A stretch of DNA of 64,000 bases from Gammaproteobacteria bacterium (GCA_030832095.1 JAURJT010000018.1:1-64000), one strand, 5' to 3'; shown: positions 1-7,742, counted from the stretch's first letter. The notes: a model not told the origin generated them from the letters alone. Translations and numbers: made by a program.

Positions 1-141
1 CAAGAAACTGTGTATTTGTTATCAATTCCCGGTATGCGTGAGTCGATTGAAGACGCAATGGCTGAGCCTCTTGCTGAAAGTAGACTGGTTCACGAGGTCT
101 ATCCGAAAGTAAAGAAGGTTCGCACTAAAAGGTCAGTATGA
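1..141 (+). CDS. Phd/YefM-like antitoxin, C-terminal part
   Basis: An open frame enters from the left edge and ends at a TGA at 139-141, so only the last 46 residues are visible. The segment YLLSIPGMRESIEDAM followed by a charged tail resembles the C-terminal toxin-binding part of Phd/YefM-type antitoxins. That region normally folds on the partner toxin and is less conserved than the DNA-binding N terminus, which lies outside the window. The stop overlaps the next start as ATGA, so the two genes are probably co-transcribed and translationally coupled. The family call rests on a short segment. Confidence 0.5.
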   Translation, partial: QETVYLLSIPGMRESIEDAMAEPLAESRLVHEVYPKVKKVRTKRSV

Positions 142-563
142 CCATCATGTCAAAAATGACCTTAGAAGAACGAATCGAGATGAGCTTGCGGCGCTCTATG
201 GCCATGGTATTTCTTCGCAAAGAATTTGATAAATTTGGTGGCTATGATCAAGTAGGTCGAGCTCTGCGAGGTGTCATCAATAAAGGGCTCTTAATTAAGG
301 CTGGCTATGGCGTGTACGTCAAGGCAAAGAAAAGTGCCTTAACAGGCAAGCCCGTTCCTGTGGTGCCGCTCATTGAAATTGGTATAGATGTACTGACTAA
401 ACTGGGAGTTAAGCCAGCGCTTGGAACTTCTGCAAAGGAATACATGGATGGCAAAACCACTCAAATGCCGATGGCCGCGGTGCTGAACGTGGGCAGTTCA
501 CGAGTGAGTCGCAGGATCGGCTTTGGTAGCAAGTCAATACGATACGAAACGTCGGACAGCTAG
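138..563 (+). CDS. DUF6088 family protein (AbiEi-like winged helix)
   Basis: A 141-residue protein with the DUF6088 pattern: a leading helix (TLEERIEMSLRR), then FLRKEFDKFGGYDQVGRALR and GLLIKAGYGVYVKAK, which form a winged-helix module, and a basic C-terminal end (SRRIGFGSKSIRY). DUF6088 proteins resemble the DNA-binding domain of AbiEi, the antitoxin of type IV AbiE systems, and are often found beside toxin-antitoxin genes. The start overlaps the preceding antitoxin stop; an alternative ATG lies at 147. No AbiEii-type nucleotidyltransferase follows, so its partner, if any, may be upstream of the window. A 24-codon open stretch (VLILSSITSEN...) runs to a stop near 645 in another frame, has no good start, and is not called. 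Confidence 0.7.
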   Translation: MTIMSKMTLEERIEMSLRRSMAMVFLRKEFDKFGGYDQVGRALRGVINKGLLIKAGYGVYVKAKKSALTGKPVPVVPLIEIGIDVLTKLGVKPALGTSAKEYMDGKTTQMPMAAVLNVGSSRVSRRIGFGSKSIRYETSDS

Positions 564-717
564 TAGTGAAGTGCTGATCTTATCCTCGATTACTTCAGAA
601 AATATTGAAAATGAAATGACGCGACTGCATAGGTTTAAGGATTAACACCGAGAACGCTAGGCTTAACCGCTTGCGTTGAACAATTCGGAGAACTTGATTA
701 AAATCTTAGCAACACGG

Positions 718-762
718 CCCGCTCCTCTACGTCGAAAGACGCACGAGCGGGTTTTCTTTTTT
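718..762 (+). terminator. Rho-independent terminator
   Basis: The arms CCCGCTC (718-724) and GAGCGGG (745-751) enclose an inner CGTC-GAAA-GACG hairpin and are followed by a run of T with one C (752-762). This fits an intrinsic terminator for the plus-strand antitoxin/DUF6088 transcript. It lies about 155 bases past the DUF6088 stop; the bases between hold no gene I recognise. Confidence 0.7.
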
Positions 763-828
763 GTGGTCTCAAAATTGGTTGCGACGTACGGTAAACCTTA
801 TGTTGATTTTTAATAATAATTGGTCCCG

Positions 829-1098
829 CTACTTTGCAATAGTTTGCCCTTTCATGGCCTGCATAATGAAACTGCGCAGGCGTTGGTAGCGCCCCAAGCG
901 AATCATGTCACAAGGTGACACATCGCCGAGCAGCGGATTGCGTGCCTTAAACCACGAGGCAGTTTTTGCGGCGTTTCCGTCAAATTGTTTGGCGACTAAA
1001 TTGATTGTGGCAGCGATCTCTTCTAAGCGAACGCGTACTTGGTCTGGTGCGTGGCCGTCATAACGAACAGCTGAGCGCTCTGTTACAGGTGATCTCAT
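829..1098 (-). CDS. MbcA/ParS/Xre-type antitoxin (toxin-binding domain)
   Basis: An 89-residue protein. Its C-terminal half (GNAAKTASWFKARNPLL, then SPCDMIRLGRYQRLRSFI) matches the DUF2384 domain of Xre/MbcA/ParS antitoxins, which binds RES-domain toxins; those toxins degrade or modify NAD+. The start was set at 1098 because GAGGA lies eight bases ahead of that ATG; the longer frame from 1125 reads through this ribosome site. RES toxin genes normally sit directly downstream, but none is present on either side, so this is an orphan antitoxin or a gene reused as a regulator. The N-terminal DNA-binding helices are short compared with full-length relatives. Confidence 0.6.
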   Translation of the reverse strand: MRSPVTERSAVRYDGHAPDQVRVRLEEIAATINLVAKQFDGNAAKTASWFKARNPLLGDVSPCDMIRLGRYQRLRSFIMQAMKGQTIAK

Positions 1099-1224
1099 AT
1101 TAGTGTCCTCTGAGGCTTTCAGCATCGGGACTAATGTATTAATTAGTGCCTTCTGGTCTAGAAGCTATCTGCCCGTTTGGCAAAGGTCAACACTCGCTAC
1201 CTGTGCAACCGTTAACAGCGATGG

Positions 1225-1500
1225 CTATAAAATATTCGTAATCTTCGACAACAGACCAATGATGGCGAAGAGGATCGCGAATTGTACGATCATCAAGAAA
1301 GTAAATTTACGGTCAAAATCTTTACGCAATTCAAGAATTGCGTTGTTGATATCAGAAAGCTTACGATCAAAGTCAGCGCTTAAGCATGCGATTAAACGTT
1401 CTATTCGCTCCATGGTTTCATCCGCCTTTTGCTTTGCCAAATCTTCACGCGTAGCAAGGGTCGGGATGATGGCTTCGAGTTTGGCTAATCTAGTTTCCAT
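1225..1500 (-). CDS. Small coiled-coil protein with C-terminal membrane anchor
   Basis: A 91-residue protein. Residues 1-65 have a strong heptad pattern rich in E, K, R and L (for example RIERLIACLSADFDRKLSDI), and residues 68-90 form one hydrophobic segment (FLMIVQFAILFAIIGLLSKI). The layout, a cytoplasmic coiled coil tethered by one C-terminal helix, recalls small DUF1640/CCDC90-like bacterial proteins found near accessory genes. No catalytic motif is seen. It lies alone on the minus strand, about 125 bases upstream of the orphan antitoxin. Function unknown. Confidence 0.55.
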   Translation of the reverse strand: METRLAKLEAIIPTLATREDLAKQKADETMERIERLIACLSADFDRKLSDINNAILELRKDFDRKFTFLMIVQFAILFAIIGLLSKITNIL

Positions 1501-1798
1501 TCAGTAATACCTAAAGTGCGTGAATCGTGCGTAATTTTAGTTTTTGAATTGGCTCAAACTGCAGGCGTACTTAACTATTTTTTGTATCAAAATGTTTCAT
1601 CATCTCGCCTGCAGCATTGAGGTCGCGCGCACTCAGAGTAGATGGGGCTTTTGCTGAGCCAAAGTGGGCAACGCGCGCTTGCACATTCTTTGAACGCGTT
1701 GTCAGTTAAGGTTGCACGGCGCACTGTCTCGTCTGATGAGCCACTAACGCGCGCATACTGGTGCTGTGTCATCCACACGAACAGCCTAAGGGGCAAGT

Positions 1799-2197
1799 AT
1801 GAACACCGCATTGAAAATTATTTTCGCAGTGTGTGCAGTCGTGGCCTCAAGCGCGTCGCTGGCTTGCACCGGCTACTCTGGCCCAGGCGGGCCTTGCTAT
1901 ACGGGCCCGGGCGGTGGTCTCTACACCGGCCCCGGAGGCGGCGCCTATACGGGCCCAGGCGGCGGAGCCTACACCGGCCCTGGCGGTGGTGCATACACGG
2001 GGCCAGGAGGTGGGGCTTATACCGGACCAGGTGGCGGTTTATACACGGGCCCCGGCGGTGGTGCTTATACAGGACCTGGTGGCGGTGCATACACCGGGCC
2101 GGGCGGCGGTGCTTCGACGGCGCCGGGTGGCGGGTGCTACAGCGGGCCTGGTGGTGGCGGCACGGATAAATGGAATCGGCCGAATCCTAATTGCTAG
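1799..2197 (+). CDS. Secreted YTGPGGG-repeat protein
   Basis: A 132-residue protein starting with a Sec signal peptide (KIIFAVCAVVASSASLA, likely cut before Cys23). The mature part is almost wholly a tandem octapeptide: nine copies of YTGPGGG[L/A], a variant STAPGGGC, and flanking YSGPGG units, ending in DKWNRPNPNC. At DNA level this is a 24-bp tandem repeat. The ribosome site AAGGGGC precedes ATG 1799. Four mature cysteines at the two ends could form disulfides or be modified. Gly/Pro/Tyr-rich repeats suggest an extended, non-globular secreted or surface protein; its role is not known to me. A weak hairpin follows at 2239-2258. A remnant of a second copy lies at 4351. Confidence 0.8.
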   Translation: MNTALKIIFAVCAVVASSASLACTGYSGPGGPCYTGPGGGLYTGPGGGAYTGPGGGAYTGPGGGAYTGPGGGAYTGPGGGLYTGPGGGAYTGPGGGAYTGPGGGASTAPGGGCYSGPGGGGTDKWNRPNPNC

Positions 2198-2276
2198 GTA
2201 ATTAGACCGTATCGACATCGAATTGACCTGACACTCATACCTCGCCAAACGGTGAGGTTGCCCAGCTTTCTTGTTG

Positions 2277-2960
2277 CTAGCAAATGTACGAGTTCCAACT
2301 CTTAAGCGTCAAAATTAATTGATCGATCTCTGTCGCGGGATTGATGCTGCCGGTCGCTTGGCAGTGCTTGCGAAGTTGAGTTGCGTGGTTAATTGCATCG
2401 GCCAATTTGTCCTTCAAGTGGGTGTAAATACCCGTCTGCCCCTTACTGTATTTTTCAAATCCTGATTTGGCTTTAAGCGCGTTGATTACTTGGTCACCCA
2501 CAGATTTTTTTCCTGCGTGATGAAATGGCTGATCGGTATACCCAAAATGAAGCAGCAGCCACACTTCAAAGCATGGCGTAGATGTGATAGCGACCAGTGG
2601 CTTGGCTGCGGCACTCAAATTTTTGGTACGTTGCACCGCTGCCTCAAAGGTGGTGTGCTTATCTCGATCAAAGACGCAGTAAACCGTGTCATAAGCATCG
2701 CCACTCCGCGCATCATCTTCATATAACGCTAACGCGTGTGCGACCACACGATCTGGTGACGCGCCGTCATTGCGTGCGATACGGACCGTTTGCTGACGAA
2801 TCTGAAGATCATCCAATAACTCGCGAAAGTAATACGGCTCTGTTTTTGTACCCTCGCATACGATCAAATACCGTTTGTTTCTGGCACGTTCGAGTCTTTG
2901 TCGGTGTAACGCTGCGCCACTACGCGCCTTGCGTTTTCGAAACAAATCCTCAGAGCCCAT
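2277..2960 (-). CDS. rloB: RloB-like TOPRIM protein
   Basis: A 227-residue RloB family protein. Residues 31-45 carry the TOPRIM signature YLIVCEGTKTEPYYF, with the metal-binding Glu at 36, and CVFDRDKH near residue 95 supplies the DxD-type acidic pair. TOPRIM domains in OLD-type defence nucleases cut nucleic acid. The start lies inside the end of rloA (11-bp overlap), with AAGGA nine bases ahead, so the two are translated together. RloAB pairs occur in restriction and anti-phage islands and are thought to act as ATPase sensor plus nuclease effector. The defence role is inferred from family and context. Confidence 0.8.
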   Translation of the reverse strand: MGSEDLFRKRKARSGAALHRQRLERARNKRYLIVCEGTKTEPYYFRELLDDLQIRQQTVRIARNDGASPDRVVAHALALYEDDARSGDAYDTVYCVFDRDKHTTFEAAVQRTKNLSAAAKPLVAITSTPCFEVWLLLHFGYTDQPFHHAGKKSVGDQVINALKAKSGFEKYSKGQTGIYTHLKDKLADAINHATQLRKHCQATGSINPATEIDQLILTLKSWNSYIC

Positions 2961-4233
2961 AAAAATCTAAATCCTTCAAGAACGGAATACCACCATAGCG
3001 TCCATTGAGATAGCCGCGTTCAACGGCCTCATTATCTCGCGGACTGAAATCTGATAGTGGATAAAGTCGTGTCGCGCTGTTGGCATCTTTTTCCATGAAC
3101 CAGACTTGGTCGCGACGAAGTAGCTTTTGACTGAGTAAGGTCGTGTCATGCGTGGTGAAAATGATCTGCGCGTTGGTGCCCTCGTGATGCAAACGCCTGA
3201 CGAGGTGATGTACGAGTAGCGGGTGTAGGCTGCTGTCTAACTCGTCAACGACCAAGACGCGTTCGTTTTCGATCACATCCAGCCAAGGGCCGGCAAAAGC
3301 AAAGAGGGCAAGCGTCCCGGCCGATTCTTCTTTTTCGTCAAACTCAACAGATTCTTGTGTATCGACATCACGATGAAAGAAGCTTGGTTTGATAAATTTC
3401 TTGCCAGCAACGTCTTTTAACAACTCGTCTTTGATAGCGGCAGGCAGACCCCTAGGCAGAGTGTCTGCTGAAAACGCCGTTTCTTTAAGCTGGATGTCTA
3501 AAATTGAAAGGTCAGCCGAATTCATGAACGCGACAACCCGTTTGCGATTTTCTTCGTTGCGGCAGAGGCTCAAGGTATAGCTAGGGCTAAAGCCTCGCAC
3601 AGAATCGAGCACTCGCAAGCGCAGCTTGAACCAGTCAAAGGCAGGCTTGAGTTGTTCGTTATTGAGCTGAATTGCCGTAGAAAAGAAAAGCGCGTTCTGG
3701 CGCGTTTGCGCTGCCAAAGTTTGGCGTTGTCTGCCACCCAGAAAGGCAGTGCTGAACTTAAACGCGTCTTTGCCGGTTTCGGTATTAAAGACGCGGTGAA
3801 ACCATTTCTGTGCCCGGCCAAGGGGGTAGGCAATGAGCCACTCTTCTGTAAAACGCTCGCGGTTGCAGCAAAAGCCATATTCGTAGCGTACGCCTTGCTC
3901 GACAAAGGTAACCTCAAACTCGCTATCTGCAGCGCGCGAGTCTGCCGTTAATTTGAAGGGTGTCACGTCAATAGGGTCGCCTGCTTGACTCTCTTTTTGT
4001 GAATTCAGCACCTGTTCTTGTACAAAACTCAACGCTTGAATAAAGGCGCTCTTGCCCGACGCATTTGGACCATAAAGAACTGTTGAGCGCAGCAACCGAG
4101 GCAAGCCATCGTCAAACTCAGGCATAAAGGTGTTTGAAGCTTCGAGCTCTTTAAAGTAAGAGGACGCAGCCATGTTGAGCGTCTGGCGCCCTAAGATCGA
4201 CCGGCAGTTGGTGACCGAAAATTGGATAAGCAT
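2950..4233 (-). CDS. rloA: RloA-like AAA ATPase
   Basis: A 427-residue ATPase of the AAA_15/AAA_21 (OLD/SMC-like) type. It shows an N-terminal strand (MLIQFSVTNCRSI), Walker A GPNASGKS at residues 55-62, a long middle region with a coiled segment, Walker B VLVVDELDSSLHPLL near residue 325, and a switch histidine in IIFTTHDTTLL. It is first gene of a two-gene unit with rloB. Such ATPases sense infection or phage products and control the TOPRIM partner. No clear Shine-Dalgarno is visible before ATG 4233. Length and motif order are normal, so the gene appears intact. Confidence 0.82.
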   Translation of the reverse strand: MLIQFSVTNCRSILGRQTLNMAASSYFKELEASNTFMPEFDDGLPRLLRSTVLYGPNASGKSAFIQALSFVQEQVLNSQKESQAGDPIDVTPFKLTADSRAADSEFEVTFVEQGVRYEYGFCCNRERFTEEWLIAYPLGRAQKWFHRVFNTETGKDAFKFSTAFLGGRQRQTLAAQTRQNALFFSTAIQLNNEQLKPAFDWFKLRLRVLDSVRGFSPSYTLSLCRNEENRKRVVAFMNSADLSILDIQLKETAFSADTLPRGLPAAIKDELLKDVAGKKFIKPSFFHRDVDTQESVEFDEKEESAGTLALFAFAGPWLDVIENERVLVVDELDSSLHPLLVHHLVRRLHHEGTNAQIIFTTHDTTLLSQKLLRRDQVWFMEKDANSATRLYPLSDFSPRDNEAVERGYLNGRYGGIPFLKDLDFYGL

Positions 4234-4350
4234 GGCGAGATATTACATCTTTGAACAGATTTTTGCTTAATAAATGCAAAAAAGTTATTCTGTTTTATTA
4301 TTTTATGTGACCAGACCCGTTTTAAGAGGTTGCTTGAGGGCCGAGTAGAG

Positions 4351-4392
4351 GGTGCTTCGACAGCACCGGGTGGTGGGTGCTATCGCCGTTTC
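4351..4392 (+). pseudogene. Remnant of a YTGPGGG-repeat gene
   Basis: Bases 4351-4383 read ASTAPGGGCY in the plus strand, then RRF and a TAA. This matches bases 2108-2140 of the intact repeat-protein gene at 29 of 33 positions, and all four differences are at third codon positions and synonymous. No start, signal peptide or YTGPGGG array precedes it. It is therefore the 3' scrap of a second copy that evolved as coding sequence before truncation. Together the two copies form a direct repeat flanking the rloA-rloB pair. Confidence 0.7.
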
Positions 4393-4405
4393 TAACATAA
4401 AACCC

Positions 4406-4434
4406 GCACGCTAACATTACAAGTGTTAGCGTGC
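4406..4434. terminator. Perfect 11-bp stem hairpin, possible terminator
   Basis: Arms GCACGCTAACA (4406-4416) and TGTTAGCGTGC (4424-4434) pair perfectly around a 7-base loop. On the minus strand the stem is followed by GGGTTTTA, a short T run, so it could end the ATPase/PrlF transcript; on the plus strand A-rich sequence follows. It sits in the 267-base gap between rloA and the PrlF fragment. Terminator function is likely but weak by sequence. Confidence 0.5.
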
Positions 4435-4500
4435 AAAACATAGTGTTACATAAACGTGTTGTGAAAAATCAGACCTGAGCGTTGAAAATATTCAGGCTGC

Positions 4501-4734
4501 TTAAGGCTTTGGTGCATGCGTCGGCGATAGCGCGGTGTTGAGATCGACATCGACGTCACCGACTAACGAACGGATACGTTGCACCAGACTAGCGTCAATG
4601 GTCTCGAGTCGTTCTGGATGTTGGGCAAGGTCATTAGAAAGAAAGCTCAAGAACTGCTCGGGTATAGGAGCGTCCTGCTCAGTAATCTCTACACGAGAGG
4701 GGCTGACATCGGCGTCAGAGCTGATTTTTTCCAT
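4501..4734 (-). pseudogene. PrlF/SohA-family antitoxin, N-terminally truncated
   Basis: The 77 residues from ATG 4734 match the C-terminal half of PrlF (SohA) antitoxins: EQFLSFLSNDLAQHPERLE, then SLVGDVDVDLNTAL, like the FLRFLDADI...GMDVNID pattern of E. coli PrlF. PrlF is about 111 residues and binds DNA and the YhaV toxin through an N-terminal AbrB-like swapped-hairpin fold. That half is missing here; its place is taken by the 3' end of the upstream ATPase gene, whose stop lies at 4760. No yhaV follows. No convincing ribosome site precedes 4734. It is probably a remnant, though a short expressed protein cannot be excluded. Confidence 0.5.
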
Positions 4735-4759
4735 CCGAACGCAGAGAGTTTTTGTGAAT

Positions 4760-5920
4760 TTAGTCAAAATGCTTCGCCAAGCGCTGTGCAATATCCATGA
4801 CGCCGATCACCTCGACCTTTGACTGTACCGGCCAACTCGTTTGAACGGGCGCAACGATATAGGCCGCGTCGACGCCGACATCTTCGCAGGCCAACCAAAA
4901 GCCTTTTGTCACTTTGGGTGCGCTTGAAAACTTAATTTCGAAACCTAGTTTTCGTAACCCCAATTCAACTACGACGTCGAGTTCTGCGCCGGCGGCGGTG
5001 CGGTAAAAGTACATCGATGCACCCGTCGGTAGATGCGCTGCGATTTGTTCAACGACAAAGCCTTCCCAAGAGGCACCAGTGCTTGGGTGCCCAAGTAGGT
5101 CGTTGACTTCGCGAATGCCAAGCAGGCTGTGCAACAAACCGCTATCGCGCACGTACACCTTGGGTGTTTTGACTAAACGCTTACCAAGGTTCACGAAATA
5201 GGGCTCAAGGCGACGAACCATGAGTGCGTCGCATAGATGGTCTAGGTAGCGCCCAGTGCTAGGGGCAGAGATGCCCAGCGACGTTGCCACCGCTGAGGCA
5301 TTAAACATTTGACCGTGTAGGTGCGCCACCATCCGCCAAAAGCGGTGCATTAACTGCGGTTCGACCGCGATACCCAAACTCGGCAAATCTGTATTTAAGA
5401 AGTGTCGTATCAGTGCGTCACGCCAATCCCACGAGGCATTGGTCGTTTTAGCCAAATAGCTATTCGGAAACCCGCCCCTGAGCCAGAGCGTTTGCGTGTC
5501 ATTAAAGGTTTGAAAAACCTCGCTGAGTACTAACGGCGACATATCCACCAATGACAGTCGCCCAGCCAGCGATTGTGACTGTTTTAATAACTTGAACGAG
5601 GCCGAACCGAGTAATAAAAACCGACCTGGCCTGCGATCGGCGTCGATCTCGCCGCGTAGCTCGCTCAGCAAGTCTGGTTGATTTTGAATCTCGTCCAGAA
5701 CAATCAGGCGATCACGATTAGCGGCGAAAAAAGCCGTCGGATTAACCAGTTGAGCCCTGGCGTGGGCGGTGTCTAAATCTAGATAGATAGATTTCCCTGA
5801 TTCGCTGGCCAAGGTCTTAGCCAAGGTTGTCTTGCCGACCTGGCGTGGCCCAAGGATCCCAACGGCTGGGCTCCATTGAAGGTGCTCGGCAATTTTGGCG
5901 TAGGATAAGCGTTGAAACAT
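4760..5920 (-). CDS. AAA_14/DUF4143 ATP-binding protein
   Basis: A 386-residue protein with Walker A GPRQVGKTT (residues 24-32), Walker B LIVLDEIQNQPDLL, a winged-helix-like middle part (ATSLGISAPSTGRYLDHL) and a C-terminal DUF4143 nuclease-like region with ELDVVVELG...FEIKFS, which resembles a PD-(D/E)xK core. These P-loop proteins are common in accessory regions of bacteria and archaea; their role is poorly known, with DNA transactions or toxin-antitoxin behaviour proposed. ATG 5920 is preceded at once by AAGG, too close for a normal ribosome site, so initiation may be weak or leaderless. It is intact in length. Confidence 0.85.
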   Translation of the reverse strand: MFQRLSYAKIAEHLQWSPAVGILGPRQVGKTTLAKTLASESGKSIYLDLDTAHARAQLVNPTAFFAANRDRLIVLDEIQNQPDLLSELRGEIDADRRPGRFLLLGSASFKLLKQSQSLAGRLSLVDMSPLVLSEVFQTFNDTQTLWLRGGFPNSYLAKTTNASWDWRDALIRHFLNTDLPSLGIAVEPQLMHRFWRMVAHLHGQMFNASAVATSLGISAPSTGRYLDHLCDALMVRRLEPYFVNLGKRLVKTPKVYVRDSGLLHSLLGIREVNDLLGHPSTGASWEGFVVEQIAAHLPTGASMYFYRTAAGAELDVVVELGLRKLGFEIKFSSAPKVTKGFWLACEDVGVDAAYIVAPVQTSWPVQSKVEVIGVMDIAQRLAKHFD

Positions 5921-5951
5921 CCTTGCATATTAAACATACTGTATTTAAATT

Positions 5952-5982
5952 ACAAGGATAATTTTTATGATGAGATCCTTGT
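5952..5982. promoter_or_regulatory. Inverted repeat ACAAGGAT/ATCCTTGT
   Basis: Perfect 8-bp arms at 5952-5959 and 5975-5982 separated by 15 bases, in the AT-rich gap between two divergent genes (ATPase on minus, DUF2130 on plus). A further TCCTTG lies at 5920-5925. The placement suits an operator or a weak hairpin; no partner protein can be named. Confidence 0.35.
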
Positions 5983-6050
5983 TTGTGTACGAAAAAGTAT
6001 AAGAAAACTGTGTTTTGTAAGAAAAACTAGGGTTTTGTACGAAAAAGTTA
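5981..6050. repeat. Three TTTGTACGAAAAAGT direct repeats
   Basis: Near-identical 15-17 base units occur at 5981-6000, 6013-6029 (variant TTTTGTAAGAAAAACTA) and 6033-6050. They lie 130-200 bases ahead of the DUF2130 start, within the divergent intergenic region. Direct repeats of this size in such a place often bind a regulator; none is identified. Confidence 0.5.
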
Positions 6051-6178
6051 GCTGAACTAAAGGGCGGTCGCTTCCTCGGGTGCGGCGATGGCCTGCACGG
6101 GCCAATCTCACTCGGTGAGTCACAGGGTGCGGCATACTGTCGCAATATCAATATTCATCGCAAAGGCGGTAATTAAAC

Positions 6179-7588
6179 ATGCACGACATCATTTGCCCCC
6201 ACTGCTCAAAAGCCTTCAAAATTGACGAAACTGGTTACGCGGATATCGTTAAGCAAGTGCGTGACAGCGAGTTCAACGAGCAGTTGCACGAGCGGCTTGA
6301 ACTTGCCGAGCAAGGCAAACAAAATGCTATTGAGCTGGCCAAATCGCAAGCAGCGAGTGAGCTGCATCGTGCCGAAGCCGCTAAAGATGCTGTGATCCAA
6401 GAGCTAAACGCTAAGCTCGCTGCGGCCGACGCGGCTCGTCAGCTTGCCCTGGCGCAAGCGTTAGGCGGTGTTGAGAAAGAGCGCGATGAACTCGCCAATA
6501 AGCTAAAACAAGCGCAGTTAGACAAAGAAGCATCAGTTGCGCTTGCTGATGCAAAACTGGTCAGCGAATTACAAAAAACTGCTGCGGCAAAAGACTCAGA
6601 GATTCAAAGCCTAAAAGCCAAGCTCGATGGGTTAGAAGTCACGCAAAAGCTTGCCCTGACCGAAGCCGTGAGCGCAGTGGCGCAAGAGCGTGACGAAGTT
6701 AAAAATAATTTGGTCCGCGTTGAGCTTGCCAAGCAACAGGCTGAGCAAGCACTCAAAGACAAGTACGAAACGCAGATCAAAGATCGTGAAGATACGATCG
6801 AGCGCCTCAAAGATATGAAGGCGCGCTTATCGACCAAAATGGTGGGTGAAACGCTTGAGCAGCATTGCGAGACTGAGTTCGACCGTATCCGGGCGACCGC
6901 GTTTCCAAAAGCGTATTTTGAAAAAGACAATAACGCGCGTAGTGGCAGTAAGGGCGACTTTATCTTTAAGGATCTAGACGACGCTGGCACCGAGATTGTT
7001 TCAATTATGTTTGAAATGAAAAACGAGAGCGATCAAACTGTAAACAAAAGCAAAAATGAAGACTTTTTGAAAGAGCTTGATAAAGATCGCAACGAGAAGG
7101 GCTGCGAGTACGCAGTGTTGGTGTCCTTGCTTGAGCCTGATAGTGAGTTGTACAACACCGGGATCGTCGATAAGTCTCACCGCTATCCAAAGATGTACGT
7201 CGTGCGCCCTCAGTTTTTTATCCCGATCATTACTTTGCTGCGTAACGCGGCACTTAAATCACTCGTATACAAGTCAGAGCTTGCGTTAATTAAAGCGCAA
7301 AACGTTGACATTACAAATTTCGAAAACGAGCTTGCAAGTTTTAAAACTGGGTTCGCCAGAAATTACGACCTGGCCTCACGGCAATTTGAAACTGCCATCG
7401 ACGAAATCGACAAATCGATCAGTCATCTACAAAAAACGCGTGATGCGTTGACTGGTGCCAATCGAAACTTGCGCTTAGCCAACGACAAAGCCCAAGACGT
7501 CACGATCAAGAAGTTAACCAGAGGTAATCAGACGATGCAGCAGAGGTTTGCTGATTTGCCGAAGGGGCAGGAAGACGAGACGAGTTAG
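6179..7588 (+). CDS. DUF2130 domain protein with long coiled coil
   Basis: A 469-residue protein. It starts with a short zinc-binding-like motif CPHCSKAF (residues 6-13), continues as a long alanine/lysine/glutamate-rich coiled coil to about residue 230, then the DUF2130 domain (KGDFIFKDLDD, FEMKNESDQTVNKSKNEDFL, YAVLVSLLEPDSE, MYVVRPQFFIPIITLLR) and a second coiled segment. The GDF...EMKNE pattern resembles a restriction-endonuclease-like core. The family is widespread in defence or mobile neighbourhoods, but its role is not established. It stands alone, divergent from the DUF4143 ATPase. Confidence 0.85.
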   Translation: MHDIICPHCSKAFKIDETGYADIVKQVRDSEFNEQLHERLELAEQGKQNAIELAKSQAASELHRAEAAKDAVIQELNAKLAAADAARQLALAQALGGVEKERDELANKLKQAQLDKEASVALADAKLVSELQKTAAAKDSEIQSLKAKLDGLEVTQKLALTEAVSAVAQERDEVKNNLVRVELAKQQAEQALKDKYETQIKDREDTIERLKDMKARLSTKMVGETLEQHCETEFDRIRATAFPKAYFEKDNNARSGSKGDFIFKDLDDAGTEIVSIMFEMKNESDQTVNKSKNEDFLKELDKDRNEKGCEYAVLVSLLEPDSELYNTGIVDKSHRYPKMYVVRPQFFIPIITLLRNAALKSLVYKSELALIKAQNVDITNFENELASFKTGFARNYDLASRQFETAIDEIDKSISHLQKTRDALTGANRNLRLANDKAQDVTIKKLTRGNQTMQQRFADLPKGQEDETS

Positions 7589-7742
7589 TGAAACGTCTTT
7601 TTCTTAAGTGAGTCACAACTCAAGGTCACGAATTGGGGCGAGGCGGGGTTGATCGTTGCTGGCTTGATCGTTGTCACGTGCTGGGCTCGCGTGCCCTTGT
7701 CGTTTTTTGGTAGCGCCAGGCCTTTTTTGATTCTCAATACGA

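Noticed and set aside
560-645. Possible frameshifted continuation of the DUF6088 gene
   Set aside because: DUF6088 proteins end about where this one does; the 24 further codons match nothing I recognise and lack a start.
1103-1507. 134-codon plus-strand frame
   Set aside because: It is the complement of the coiled-coil gene at 1225-1500, which has a clear heptad and membrane pattern, and it has no family signature.
1870-2160. Regular 24-bp repeats that could look like a CRISPR array
   Set aside because: The repeats are contiguous with no spacers and encode the YTGPGGG octapeptide in one frame after a signal peptide.
1642-2201. Other long open frames across the repeat gene on both strands
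   Set aside because: They arise because the 24-bp repeat keeps all frames open; only the 1799 frame has a signal peptide and a ribosome site.
5945-6151. 68-codon minus-strand frame
   Set aside because: It covers the AT-rich repeats of a divergent promoter region and has low-complexity sequence without a ribosome site.
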